From Phocoena phocoena (Eukaryota; Chordata; Mammalia; Artiodactyla; Phocoenidae): a DNA stretch of 64,000 nt. The notes below the pieces were generated by a model. That model ran no database searches, was not told the origin of the DNA, and saw nothing but the letters and a program-made list of their open reading frames with translations. This document shows positions 11,641-21,909 of this stretch, one piece after another; the first letter of the stretch is position 1; each line of letters opens with the position of its first letter. Both the position numbers and the translations under genes were made by a program. The stretch spans positions 39,646,659-39,710,658 of the forward strand of contig NC_089232.1 in the NCBI RefSeq assembly GCF_963924675.1, given 5' to 3'.

Positions 11641-12190
11641 AAGCAGAATGCAAATGTGTACATTATTCCACAGAAGGGCAATGCTCTTTACTTTTATCAT
11701 CTCAATTTAAAAAATTCTGTGGCACTTGATTTCAGTTCCTCAGACTCCAGAATTTATACTCACTGATTAGTAATACATTATGCAAATAACTCAGTTTACA
11801 TATCCAAATACTGTTTGCATCATTCACACCTCATGTCTTGGAAAAAAAAAGTGAAATGTTTCCTCAAAATAAACAAAACCTGCAGAAGAGTTTATTGTAA
11901 GGGTGAAAATTAAAGAGGCACCCATTTGCCTGGGAACTTTTGAGGAAAATTTTAATGATACTCCTGCATAAATCATTTTGCAAGGGTTTTTTATTTTTTT
12001 GGCTTTTGTCCATAGGCCATGCCTTTCAAGGTATAGTACGTTATCTTTGGCTTTCTGCAGTTTTCAATTTTTGGAAGAAAGAAGCCATCACCCCATTACA
12101 CATTTGTGCATAAATACATCAGCTGTAAGTGAAAATTCAAGCTGAATTATTTGAAGGAGGTACAATAATTGCTTACCAGTGACATGGGTT
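11640..12190. promoter_or_regulatory. Candidate conserved non-coding element
   Basis: AT-rich and repeat-free. Contains ATGCAAAT (11780-11787), a nearby TTTGCAT at 11814-11820 and several AT-rich words. It resembles developmental enhancer sequence. Whether it is conserved cannot be judged here. Confidence 0.3.
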
Positions 12191-12199
12191 TTCTGCCAG

Positions 12200-14060
12200 A
12201 GAGAGGGGAGAGTAAGTAGATGCAAACTTTTATGCTCTTTGTCAAGAGAGAGTTAAGTAAGCATGGCCATGAGTGCTTAAGTTATAGGTTGGCAAATGGC
12301 AGTGCCAAACGAAAGTGTCTTTTAGCAGCCAGTGGGTTTCTGTTGTCACTAGAGTAATTCAGGAGAACACTGGATGTGACCTGGAGCCCCTGTCTGAATA
12401 AGCACATTCCCGTGGCCACGTGAATGTCTAAACCAGTGACTTTGACCTCACGTGTCAGAACAGAATTGGCCTCAGCCATCAGCCCAGGATTTCAGCGGTT
12501 CCAACCTCACTCTCTGGAGTAGTTCACTTAATGCTGTTGCAAAGTATGTCAGATTTTGGGAGAAATTTCCTTGAGAAGGCAGGAAGGATGGCAGGAAGGG
12601 AAGAAAGCAAGGGGGGACCTTATTTTCTCTCTGCGGCGTGAATGCTGTCATCTTTCTCGGACGATGCTCCACACCCATCCCTCCTAAAAGGGTATAGACA
12701 CGTTTTTGGCACCACGTGAAGTCAGCGTTCCAACATGTTTTTAATCTTTAACTTTCACATCGCTAGAAGTCTGATGTACTGACTTTCAGCTGCCTGGAGA
12801 TAGTTCAGGGCACAACACCTGACAGGTGTAATGTTTTGTGTTTTATGTCTGAAAAATGCCTTAAAGATGTTGATACCCACATTCTGAACATGCATGGTCC
12901 TCCTTGCTCCACTTTTACACCTACTTTTTTTTGTAGCCTGTGTCTAATAGGGCCCTTGGTGTATCTGGGAGACAAGAATCTTCTTGGCCTGGCATTACCT
13001 ACCAGAGTGTCAGGATTGGGAAATCCCAGGACTCTTCATTTTCTCTCCCGGGTTGAGAGATGTCTGCCATAGCTCTCATTTTGCTGTGGATTGTGGGGAG
13101 ACAGATTTGGTGGGTGCTGTGGCTTCAGGTCTCAACGTGAATGACGGAAGGTCAGCAACAAGCAGCCCCCTGAACTGCCGCCATGAACAACTGTGTCGAT
13201 TTTTGCCAGGAAGCATGTTGATGGGGTCCATCCAGCTTGACTTGAGCCTGAGGAGTCATTGCTGCGTCCTCAGGATGCCCTGCGGCACCCCGTCTTACGT
13301 CTGGCTCTGGATGGACTTTTAAGAGAACTCTGTGATGATGAGCAGGCTCTTAATATTTCCTCAGCATTCTCTGATGGGCTGTTCCCCACCCTAACCCCCG
13401 CCCCCCGCCAGCGTGTGGCGATTCTCGGGTGGAACGCGATGCTTCTCCCCTTGTCCGCCAGGTCCGTGTGTGTGAGAAACTGACATTCTCCCGTGCGATG
13501 TCCTCCCAGGCTGGGCCCCACCTCTTACTCTCCACTTGAGTAAGTGTATTGAAATTCAGGTGAGTTGGAATGCCATTTTACAGGCACAATCTTGAGTCTA
13601 CTCTAACGCAGACACTTCCAAAGTAAATACATTTTATTAGTAATAAGTGGTAACATTTCTCTGGACTCACTTCACTACCGGCTGCAGCACAGCCATGCGG
13701 AACCGAGAGTCTGATCCACGCCGCCTTCACCTCCAGTGCCTTAGGCGAAGGGGGAGCGGATGCTGGTGGAGGGAACTAGGCAAGATGATGTCAGGCCCAG
13801 CGTTGTCGGAGGGAGTTTGGGCCTGATTTTGTCTTTTTAAATTAAGATAGCGGAATCTCAGTAATTAAAGTGTTTTTTAAAAATTTTTTCTCTCCCTAAA
13901 ATTGACTTTCAGGGCAAGGCTTCTTGTTTCTCATTGACCAGAGTAGCTGCAGAATCACAGATGACAGTACAAGTCTCTGGGCATGGACATTTTCCTTCGT
14001 GCAAGGGGGAAGTAAATTCTTAGCATCTTCTGTGTAGATGTAGAATTGTGAAGTCCTGTT
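12200..14060. other. Unique non-coding stretch
   Basis: No gene or known repeat is recognised. A GGAAGGATGGCAGGAAGGG purine run lies near 12580-12605. Overlapping opposite-strand frames at 12984-13535 reflect a locally GC-richer segment, not a recognisable exon. Confidence 0.4.
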
Positions 14061-14064
14061 GTTT

Positions 14065-14190
14065 CCTGTGTCTTTTATAGATGAGGCATGTTGAGGCTGA
14101 GCGGGGAGTCAGGTGCCTAAGTCTACTCACCAGGCAGTGATAGAACTGACAGAGCCCAGGGCCTCACACTTTCATCCCTGGCTTCATCCC
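14065..14190 (-). repeat. Probable MIR fragment, antisense
   Basis: Reads TTTTATAGATGAGGCATGTTGAGGCTGAG, then GTCAGGTGCC, CAGTGATAGAACTGACAGAGCCCAGG. This follows the antisense MIR order (bottom-strand core, then decayed tRNA region). Confidence 0.55.
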
Positions 14191-14639
14191 TGGCCCTCTG
14201 TCCCAACTCTCTTGGTCCAGCGGGACCCAGGGTGGCCCTCCTGCACTTCTTCTCAGAGACCCTTGCTACTCCCAACGCTTTTAGGTATGACAGCTGCAGT
14301 GGTTTTCAGAACTGGAGCTTTTGCTGGGGGAAGATCCCGGAGCTCTCTGGGCAATGCTAACCTAGGGATCCCGTGGTTAAAACCCAAACAACAAACACCC
14401 AACCACCCGGGCCATTGCAGAGGGTGGTCGTGTTGCTTTGCCTTGTTCCTTTCCACGTCCTCTGCCCGGTTTTGAGTGGGCCTTCCCGCTCCGTTTCCTG
14501 ATAGGGCTCCCGTGTTGTGGCAGTTCTGAAGTTTGCACCGGGTGCGTGTGGAACAGCTTGGCGTTGTATCCAGATCACAGGACAGATGGGGTAGATGGAG
14601 TTGGGTAGGTGGCGCCCCTCTCAGTGCAGATGGGTCCTG

Positions 14640-15134
14640 AGAAGTGGTCGGTCCAGCCTCTTCCTCCACCAGGGCTCTATTTTTAAAGACACCTCTCCTT
14701 ATCTGGAAATCCTTCCTTTCATCTGCCTTAAATCCCTTATGCTTCAGTTTAAACCCATTTCCTCTTCATTCCAGAGAAGACAGAGGATCTCATCACCAGC
14801 TCTGGGCTGAAACCCCTCATAGTTTAGAATTCTTTGCTCTACTCCCTGCCACAGACTCCTTCCTGAGTAATCTCTAGTCCCTAAACTTGAACTCATAGAT
14901 CTATTATTTTAAAACCCATTTATTATTTTTGTCCCTCTCTTTAGAACTTCCTGGTCTCCCAGATCTTTTACTCACACGTTAGTCTAATTACTGCTGAGTG
15001 CAATGACATGCCTTAGTTTTCCACATTCCTTACTCCTACAGCTGCACTCAGGTATCTTTGCTTGTTTTTAAAAGACCAGTGCTTCATTGATGACTCATGC
15101 TCAGCTTGATGTCCACTAGGAACCCTAGATCTTT
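14640..15134 (-). repeat. L3/CR1-type LINE remnant, antisense, left part
   Basis: Antisense words fit the L3/CR1 3' region: CATCTGCCTTAAATCCCTTA, CAGTTTAAACCCATTTCC, and near the right end GACTCATGCTCAGCTTGATG followed by TCCACTAGGAACCCTAGATC. CR1-like LINEs are ancient amniote elements. A young SINE is inserted just after GATCTTTGGCAGCC, so the remnant may continue past 15361. Confidence 0.6.
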
Positions 15135-15361
15135 GGCAGCCATCTTTTTTTTTTTTGCGGTACGCGGGCCTCTCACTGTTGTGGCCTCTCCCGTTGCGGA
15201 GCACAGGCTCCGGACGCGCAGGCTCAGCGGCCATGGCTTATGGGCCCAGCCGCTCCGCGGCACGTGGGATCTTCCCGGACCGGGGCACGAACCCGTGTGC
15301 CCTGCATCGGCAGGCGGACACTCAACCACTGCGCCACCAGGGAAGCCCGGCAGCCATCTTT
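15135..15361 (-). mobile_element. CHR-type SINE, copy 1, with target duplication
   Basis: A tRNA-derived SINE in minus orientation. The T-run is at 15148-15156, followed by GCGGTACGCGGG, and the head ends with CCACCAGGGAAGCCC at 15348. Perfect 13 bp target duplications (GGCAGCCATCTTT) lie at 15135-15147 and 15349-15361. The B-box region reads GGGCACGAACC on the plus strand, so its CpG is kept. It interrupts an L3/CR1 remnant. Confidence 0.95.
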
Positions 15362-15419
15362 AAGTGCAGTTAAACTTTCACTCAACCGTGTGGATGCCAC
15401 ACCTCTCCCTTGCCAGACA

Positions 15420-16595
15420 CCCTTCTCTGTCCTTGTCTACACTGAACTTGGTTCTCCCTTCCTGTCCCAAGTTCCCTGGCCACCCTTCTGCTTCACCAGG
15501 TGATGGAGAGTTATGATCCTGTCTCTGGAGGGGCCTCCTCCCTCTTGGTTCCTCTCACATTGACAACTTCACGGAGGCTGAGAAATACAGTGAGTGGCTT
15601 TTCTTGCCTCACTCGCTGCTGGAGAGAGAGCTGTTCATAACTTTCCTCTGACATCTGGAGAGCATAGGTTTTGGAGGAGCAGAGCCCAGATTCCCCACGA
15701 GCCGGCAGAGCCAAGTCTTTTTTGAGTTTCCAGCACAACCTGTGTTAAAATAATAGGAGTTGGTCATTGTGTTTAATAGTAGAACAGAGTCTAAGTGCAC
15801 ATCATAAGCACATCTTTTCTGTGTGCTGGGGTGAGTAGAGGTGACCGTGTGTAGGATGATATGAAGAGCATTACAGACATGGGAAAGCATTTCAGAGCAC
15901 ACAAACATGGCATGAGTAATCGCAGGCTTATAGCCACAAGGCTGCATTTTCAGTCCCTGCCTCCCTTTTTTGTACCCCAGTTCAATCAGTTAAGATGAAA
16001 AAAACGTGACGAGAAGAGGGGCCACCCGCCCTTCGGACTCCAGTGTGTTTGTAGTCCAGGACACCTGCATGAGTGGGGACCCAGCAGAGCCCAGAGAACA
16101 TGCCCTGCTTGGAACTTTCTCGGACTGACTGGCTCACTTCCCGTTCTGCCTAGCCCAGAGGTGACTCGGTAATCCCCGCAGTGTATGACCGCACAGTGAG
16201 CTACGTGGTCTGGGAACTTCTGCCTCCAGTCTCAAGTCAGGAGCAGAAACGGGGCATCTGGGAAGCTGGGTGATCAGAAGTCGGTTGGAAACGCCTGTGT
16301 CCGTGTCACACCCCCCTCCGTGCACTGCCATGTTCTCCTTTCCTGAAAGCACTGGGCTGTGTTTCAGGGAAGAGGGAGGTAGCCAAACCCCACATACATG
16401 CGCCGAACGCTTGTTTCTGTGTTGTCTACCCCCTGGGCTTGGAGCTCCAAGGCCTTTTCTGCAGGTAACTAAGAACGTCTGAGCCTGGACCTGGCACAGC
16501 CCTGACGGTCGCTTTCTTTGGAGAAAGTGTCGCTCTGGGATTAGTGAGAAGGCATCCGTAGTATCCATGTTGCCTCGTGGGTTTGGTGTTTTCTC
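15420..16595. other. Unique non-coding stretch
   Basis: No recognised gene or repeat. Frames of 60-144 codons occur on both strands. A short pyrimidine-rich zone lies at 15455-15500. Confidence 0.4.
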
Positions 16596-16599
16596 CTCT

Positions 16600-16695
16600 C
16601 CAGACTATAAGCTTTTTGAGAGCAGGGATCGTGTTTTATTTTTTGTGTTTTCATGCCCCACATAATGCTGGTTCATTATGGGATTTAATTCATAC
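16600..16695 (+). repeat. L2 LINE 3' end fragment, sense
   Basis: ACTATAAGCTTTTTGAGAGC, AGGGATCGTGTTTTATTTTT and ATAATGCTGGTTCATTATGG parallel the L2 3' end (agactgtaagctccttgaggg, cagggaccgtgtct). Short and diverged. Confidence 0.5.
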
Positions 16696-16699
16696 TTCG

Positions 16700-18714
16700 T
16701 TCTGGCTGACTGATTGGAAATGGAAAGGCCAGGCTTTGGATCGGATGCTTTGGCTCCCTGAAGTGGAAAGGTGCCGAGGCTGGGCAAGTTTGTTTTCCTC
16801 CTTGTTCCCTGGGGAGGAGATGAGAGAGCTTGGGGTTGGGGTGAGGGATGGCATCTTTACGGCCTTCACTCTGTGCTCGCCTTTTCTCTTGGCCAAGCAG
16901 TAAGGTCTCTGCTTGTAGTTCCTGCCCCTTCTCACCTGAAAGTGGGTGCGGGGAGGCTCCTCAGGGCTGGGCAAACACGGGGAGGGCAGCTAGGGGTTCC
17001 CCTGGGGGTGTGGGAAGCTGGGAGCCGCGTCCCGCAGACAGCCCGGGGCTTACCAGAAGGGCGTACGGCTGCGCTCGGAGGGACTGAGTACTGCTGTCCT
17101 CCTGGCAGCTCTGGCTAACGCTGGGTTGTCTTTGGGTGATTCTCTCTTTTTTTGGTGTATGTGTATGCAAGACCTTTGATATTTGAATAGGGAAATTCTC
17201 ACTTCGTGTTACCCTCTTCAGTGTGTTGGGAAGAGAGTCATCCAGACCAACTAGATTTCTTTCATAATAAGAAAGAACCTCAACTGAATGCTATGTTTAG
17301 GTGGCTTGTTCTCCAAGTCCCAGGACTGTCCAGAAATGGGTTCCTCAGAAGGACCAGTCTCAGGACTCCTGTCCCATCAGTGGCCAGGGAAGCCCACAGC
17401 CTTCTAGTTGAGCTGTGATCTTTCTCGTGGTACTTTTTTACCTGTTCCTACCTGCAGGAGGTGGCCAAGCATGAAAGCTTTCCCCTTGGAGAGCTGTTAG
17501 AGCACTGCTGGCTGGCAGTGCTCCAAAGTATTGGTAGCCCAGGACCCCTTTGTAGGTGTTGACCCAGCTGTGCTCCACTCTAGAGCTGGGTCTCGCTTCT
17601 AATTTCCTGATAATGGTGCTATGGAGGTATTATTTGCTGTGGGAGCCCTTTTCCCATCCTGGCCAGGGTGGCTTCTGCTGTGGGTGAGAGTGGGCAGCCA
17701 GTCCTTCGAGGTTGGGGGAAAGGAGAGGGCCGGACAGGGAAGATCCCGACAGAACTTGAAGATGTGCTCCAACAAAAGAGAAGCAGGAGTTCTTGCCGGA
17801 AGCTGGCCCAGTCCCCACGCCTGCCGAAGGCGCTCACAGGGGTGGTGTGGCTTCCGGGCATTGGGCGGTGGCTTCTGCTGCAGAGTTGGGGGGGCACGGA
17901 AGCAGCATCTCCCTCACCGTCTGGCAGTGAACACCACTGAGGAGTGGGCCCCCGGAGGCAGGAACTCCACCTAGAGCCCCTCCGAGGACCAAATTCCTGG
18001 TCCCCTCCTTCTCCCACATTCCCCCATCGTGGAGCGGGGTTGACTGCATGGATTGGATGCTGGGACAGTATTGGGATGTGCCTCAAACCTACTTAGCATG
18101 TGAGCCCCTTGCTCTGAGCATCCTCCTCCCAGGTGAGGCCCTTTCAAAGAGTAGTGCTGGATGAGAAAGTCACTCACCACCCTTCAGAGACTCTACATGC
18201 ATTTTGGTGGGGGGTGGGGCGAGTCCTCAAAACTCTCCCCGAAATGGGACTGTTCTGTGGGCCGTCCTTTCTCTGCCTGTCTCGGGGGTAACCAGGGGTG
18301 GTGGTGTGGTCAAATGTGACTTGTCGGCTTTTGCCCTGGGTGTTCTTTTTTGGGTGAGATTCATCTCCGAGACAGCTCACAGGTGAAAGTCCTTTCTCCT
18401 TGTGTCACTGAGTGGCTTCCATGTGGGTTGGCAGTGTGGTCAAGTGTCCTCCTTCACCGTGGGTGTGCACTTCAGTAAAACCTGCCTGTCCTACCCCTGG
18501 TTAAAGGTGACTCATAGTTGAGAAGCTGAAAGAAAATAAACCGACTTCACCAGACTGTGAACCTCTCCAGGCTCTGAACCAACTTTAAGCAACCTAGGGA
18601 CGTCCTGGTGCCTACATCATGGAAGCCTCTTAAATGAGATAAGCAATGTGAAGTTATTGGAGGCTTTCATTTCCGCAGGATCAAAGAATTAGAGCCGAGA
18701 GGTGAAGCTGCCAT
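16700..18714. other. GC-richer unique stretch
   Basis: Locally GC-richer, especially 16920-17110 and 17620-18000, with overlapping frames on both strands (up to 155 codons, 17619-18086 minus). No recognisable domain or exon is seen. CpG content is modest. Confidence 0.4.
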
Positions 18715-18715
18715 C

Positions 18716-18850
18716 TAATCTCATTGTTAAAATTCAACATGTGTTCATTGAGCGCTTACTTTAATGCCTGGCACTGTGTTGGGTGCTGGAGATGGCAGAG
18801 GTAGACAAGACCAGGCAAGCTCCTGCTCGTGAAGCATTCTCATGTAGGAG
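18716..18850 (-). repeat. L2 fragment, antisense
   Basis: GTGTTCATTGAGCGCTTACT, then ATGCCTGGCACTGTGTTGGG, then GTGCTGGAGATGGCAG, matching the reverse complement of the L2 3' end (…agcgcctagaacagtgcctggcac…). Confidence 0.65.
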
Positions 18851-18924
18851 AAAGGGTGTGTGTGTGGGGGGTGCAAATCCCTTATACCCGAGAGCCAGAC
18901 ACGCAGCCCGAAAATCTAAAGGAC

Positions 18925-19035
18925 CCAGGCCAAGAGAGGTGAAGTGACTTGCCCAGGCCACCCAGCTACCTAGCAGAGCTCAGCCACAGCCCAAATAGGT
19001 TTTTCTGAGTCCCCAATCCATGGTTTCTCTAGCAC
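18925..19035 (-). repeat. MIR fragment, antisense
   Basis: AGAGAGGTGAAGTGACTTGC, CCAGGCCACCCAGCTACCTA and GCAGAGCTCAGCC match the antisense MIR core (gaggttaagtaacttgcccaaggtcacacagcta). Confidence 0.7.
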
Positions 19036-19039
19036 GTCA

Positions 19040-19620
19040 TGCAGCCCGCTTTAGCGACTCCACAGAGTTAGATGTGGGGTCTAGGTGCCTTCTGAATCAC
19101 CCCCTTAAAGCATCCCAGGTGAGCAGGCTTCCTCTTCTAACAGCCCTCCAGGGAAGCTGCATACAAAGCTTCCTTTGCAACTCCCAAAGCCAGTGTTTCT
19201 TACCCTTCCAAGTTGTTTGGATAAAGTTGCAGGCCCAGATGGCTGCATACTTCTTTTGGAGTCACTGAGATACTCGTATTTCTTGGGAAGAGTTACTGTG
19301 TCTTTGGCCCAGTAGTAAGTACTGAACCCATTCTTTCGCCTTTGAACACTCCTCCCATTACTGGAAGGACAACTTGGTGAGTTGGGTGTAGCAGATGAAG
19401 CACCTCACATTCTTATTTATTTGTGTGTTTGTTTGGAAAGAGAAAATAAATTCCCATTTACTTTACTATCCCTCTTCCTCCTGGAGACAGAGTGCACAAA
19501 GCTTAGAGGAGAATCAAAGGCACCCTCCCTGGAACCATGTCTAACATTACAAGCTTCTTCTATGCCTACTGTATTTTCAACTTATTACAGCTTTTCTGTG
19601 GCTCGGAAAAACCCTTGACT
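19040..19620. other. Unique non-coding stretch
   Basis: Nothing recognisable. Two plus-strand frames (19020-19268 and 19382-19618) have no motif. Confidence 0.4.
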
Positions 19621-19624
19621 GAGT

Positions 19625-19990
19625 GATGATTGTTTTCATGAAATGGTGCAACATGTAAAGCTACGGTTTTCATTAATAGTGCAGTTATGTAGAGTGTAGC
19701 TCTTTAAGCCTTCAGTTTCAAATCAGATTAGCGCTCTGTTAACTTAAAATAGCCCCCAAAAAGAAGAAAGAAAGAAAGAAAAAAAGGAACTGTCGGAAAT
19801 CAGAGGGAAATATTAACATTATGAAACATGTTAACAAGTGGCCATTAGCACTTTATGTCTGCATGAATAGCATCTTTAAGTGTTTTATCGGTAACAGAGT
19901 AGAGTGGAGTCACAGAGAATGGCATTACTTTTCAAATTGGCAAGTTCTTTAAATTCAGACTTCTCGTTATTGCCTGCCGGGGAGCATTTA
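19625..19990. promoter_or_regulatory. Candidate conserved non-coding element
   Basis: AT-rich and repeat-free apart from a GAAA run at 19761-19787. Contains TCATTAATAGTGC, CAGATTAGCGCTC and TGTTAACTTAAAATAG. Called on texture alone. Confidence 0.25.
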
Positions 19991-20607
19991 TTCACCTGTC
20001 AAAATGTGCGCCAGGGTGGGAAAAGGTACTTTAGCTTTCCTGGCTGATCCCGGGCTCTCAGGTGTGAGGGATTTGTCCCTTCACTGTGGCCCCCCTCCAC
20101 ACCCTCCCCAGCAGGAGGAGGGAGAGCCTGAAAGCACAGATGGAGGAAGAGTAACGCCGTGCAGGAAGCTGGCTTCTCCGGGCTCCGTGCCTGGCCCAGG
20201 GCCCCTGCACTGCGCTGATGTGCGTGCCCACGTCTCTGTATGCCTCGATGGGTGGCTGGCTGCCAGGAGTGTATGGGGACCACTGAGTGGAGGTGGTGGA
20301 GAGCTCTGAAGGTTGGCACCTCCCCAGGCTCGAAGCCTCTTCTCCTTCTAGTGAGTCCTCAGAAGCCTTAGGGAAAAGACTAATTTGGTCTTGACTGGCC
20401 CCTCTCGAGTCCCCCCCCACCCCATTCTTCTTTTCCCCAAGCCAGCTGAACCCCTCCATTTATATTCTAATGCAAGATGCTCTTCCCCCTGGGCTTCAGG
20501 GCCTGTGTGGGCTCTGGGGGGAGAATAGAATTTGCCTCACACTCAGACTGCAAAGCCCAAGTGCACCCAGATCGGGCTGCCTGGGTTGAGTTAGAATTCT
20601 GGAGTTT

Positions 20608-21372
20608 CACTCATTCATTTTTCAAGACTTTTTTTGAACACTTGCCACGTGCCAGGAACCGTTCTTGGTGTTGGACATATAGTGATGGTCAAAGCATTCA
20701 AATGTCGCTGCTCTTGTGGGACATTCTCGCTGGGGAGACAGACAATAAATGAATAAGCAGGTGAGTTATAGAACATGTCAGAAGATGGCCAGACTGCTTC
20801 CCTATTCCAAAATAGGGAATGTATGGTGAACATGCTTTTAACAGGGTGGTTAGGGACCGCCACTCTGGGAAGCAAAGGCTCCCAGGAAGTGAGGCAGTCG
20901 CCATGTGGGTTTCTGCGGGAAGAGGGTTCCAGGCTGAGCGAACAGCAGATGTGAAGGCCTGTGCATAGCCTGCCTGGCCGTAGAGCAGGAGGGGTCCGGC
21001 AGTCAGAGTTGAAGGAGTCAGGGAGGCGGGTAGAGGAGACCAGCCAGCGCCCGCCTGTAGGCCGTTGTGAGGACTCTGGTTTTGACCCCACGGGAGATGG
21101 AAGCCACTGGAGGAGTGGCGTCGTGTGGCTTAGTTTCCAGAAGGTCCTTTGGCTGCTGTTTAAGACTTGACTGTGGGGAGGTGAGGCAGAATCAGTCAGG
21201 AGACTGTCACCACAATCCAGGCAAGACGGTGGCAGCTGGGATCAGGGTCCCAGGGATGTGAGAAAGGGTTGGATTCTGGACATATTTTGAAGGTGAAACC
21301 AACAGGATTTGCTGACAAGTTGAACGTGGAAGAGAGGCGTTAAGGTGGACCCTAAGATGTTTGGTCTGGTGC
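20608..21372 (-). repeat. Long L2 LINE remnant, antisense
   Basis: In antisense order it shows TTGAACACTTGCCACGTGCC, GGGGAGACAGACAATAAATG, GAGGGTTCCAGGCTGAGCG, GTGAAGGCCTGTGCATAGCC, GTAGGCCGTTGTGAGGACTC and CAACAGGATTTGCTGAC. Read on the minus strand these follow the L2 3' region (cctttgcacatgctgttc, aatgctcttcc, tccaaactcctt). About 760 bp, the longest repeat here. The minus frame at 20615-21091 lies inside it. Confidence 0.8.
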
Positions 21373-21666
21373 CTGGAAGGGTAGAGTTGCTGTTTTCCGA
21401 GATGGGGAAGGCATTGGGGGTGCTCGGGAGGATGGGATGCCCAGTTCGAGCTGTGGGCGGCTTCTCTCCCTCCTCTCCCCAACTTCTCCCCTTCATCCTC
21501 CTCTTCTTCCCCTTCCTCCTCTCCTTAGGGCCCTGGGTGAGGGTTAGACTCACCCTGTTCAGGAAGGCTTGCCCCTTTGGGGCAGTTAGGAGAGCTCTAG
21601 CAGACGGCCTGTAGCCAAGATGACTCATGTCAAACTCTAACTGTAGTTTTTTAGGGAAGGTGTTTC

Positions 21667-21906
21667 TCTGAACTTTTACTTATTTATTTATTTATTTATT
21701 TTGCTGTACATGGGCCTCTCACTGTTGTGGCCTCTCCCATTGTGGAGCACAGGCTCCGGACGCGCAGGCTCAGCGGCCATGGCTCATGGGCCCAGCCGCT
21801 CCGCAGCATGTGGGATCTTCCTGGACCGGGGCACAAACCCGTGTCCCCTGCATCGGCAGGCGGACTCTCAATCACTGCGCCACCAGGGAAGCCCTTCTGA
21901 ACTTTT
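21667..21906 (-). mobile_element. CHR-type SINE, copy 2, with target duplication
   Basis: Minus orientation. The tail is a (TTTA)n block at 21678-21702, and the body runs from TTGCTGTACATGGG to CCACCAGGGAAGCCC at 21895. Perfect 11 bp duplications (TCTGAACTTTT) lie at 21667-21677 and 21896-21906. The B-box region reads GGGCACAAACC and the start TGTACATGGG, both signs of CpG decay, so this copy may be older than copy 1. Confidence 0.95.
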
Positions 21907-21909
21907 TAC

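Noticed and set aside
15148..15348. tRNA gene, because of A/B-box-like sequences
   Set aside because: The boxes belong to the SINE head; there is no cloverleaf with an anticodon arm, and the sequence recurs six times with A-rich tails.
15084..15373. Open frames with recurring VRGPLTVVASPVAEH and PPGKP-type peptides near 15.2, 21.8, 27.0, 35.2, 41.3 and 48.7 kb
   Set aside because: They are translations of the CHR SINE body in its several frames, not a gene family.
17619..18086. 155-codon minus frame as a gene
   Set aside because: Overlapping open frames on the opposite strand and no recognisable motif; local GC content explains the openness.
20615..21091. 158-codon minus frame
   Set aside because: Lies within the L2 remnant, in its 3' region, with no reverse transcriptase motifs.
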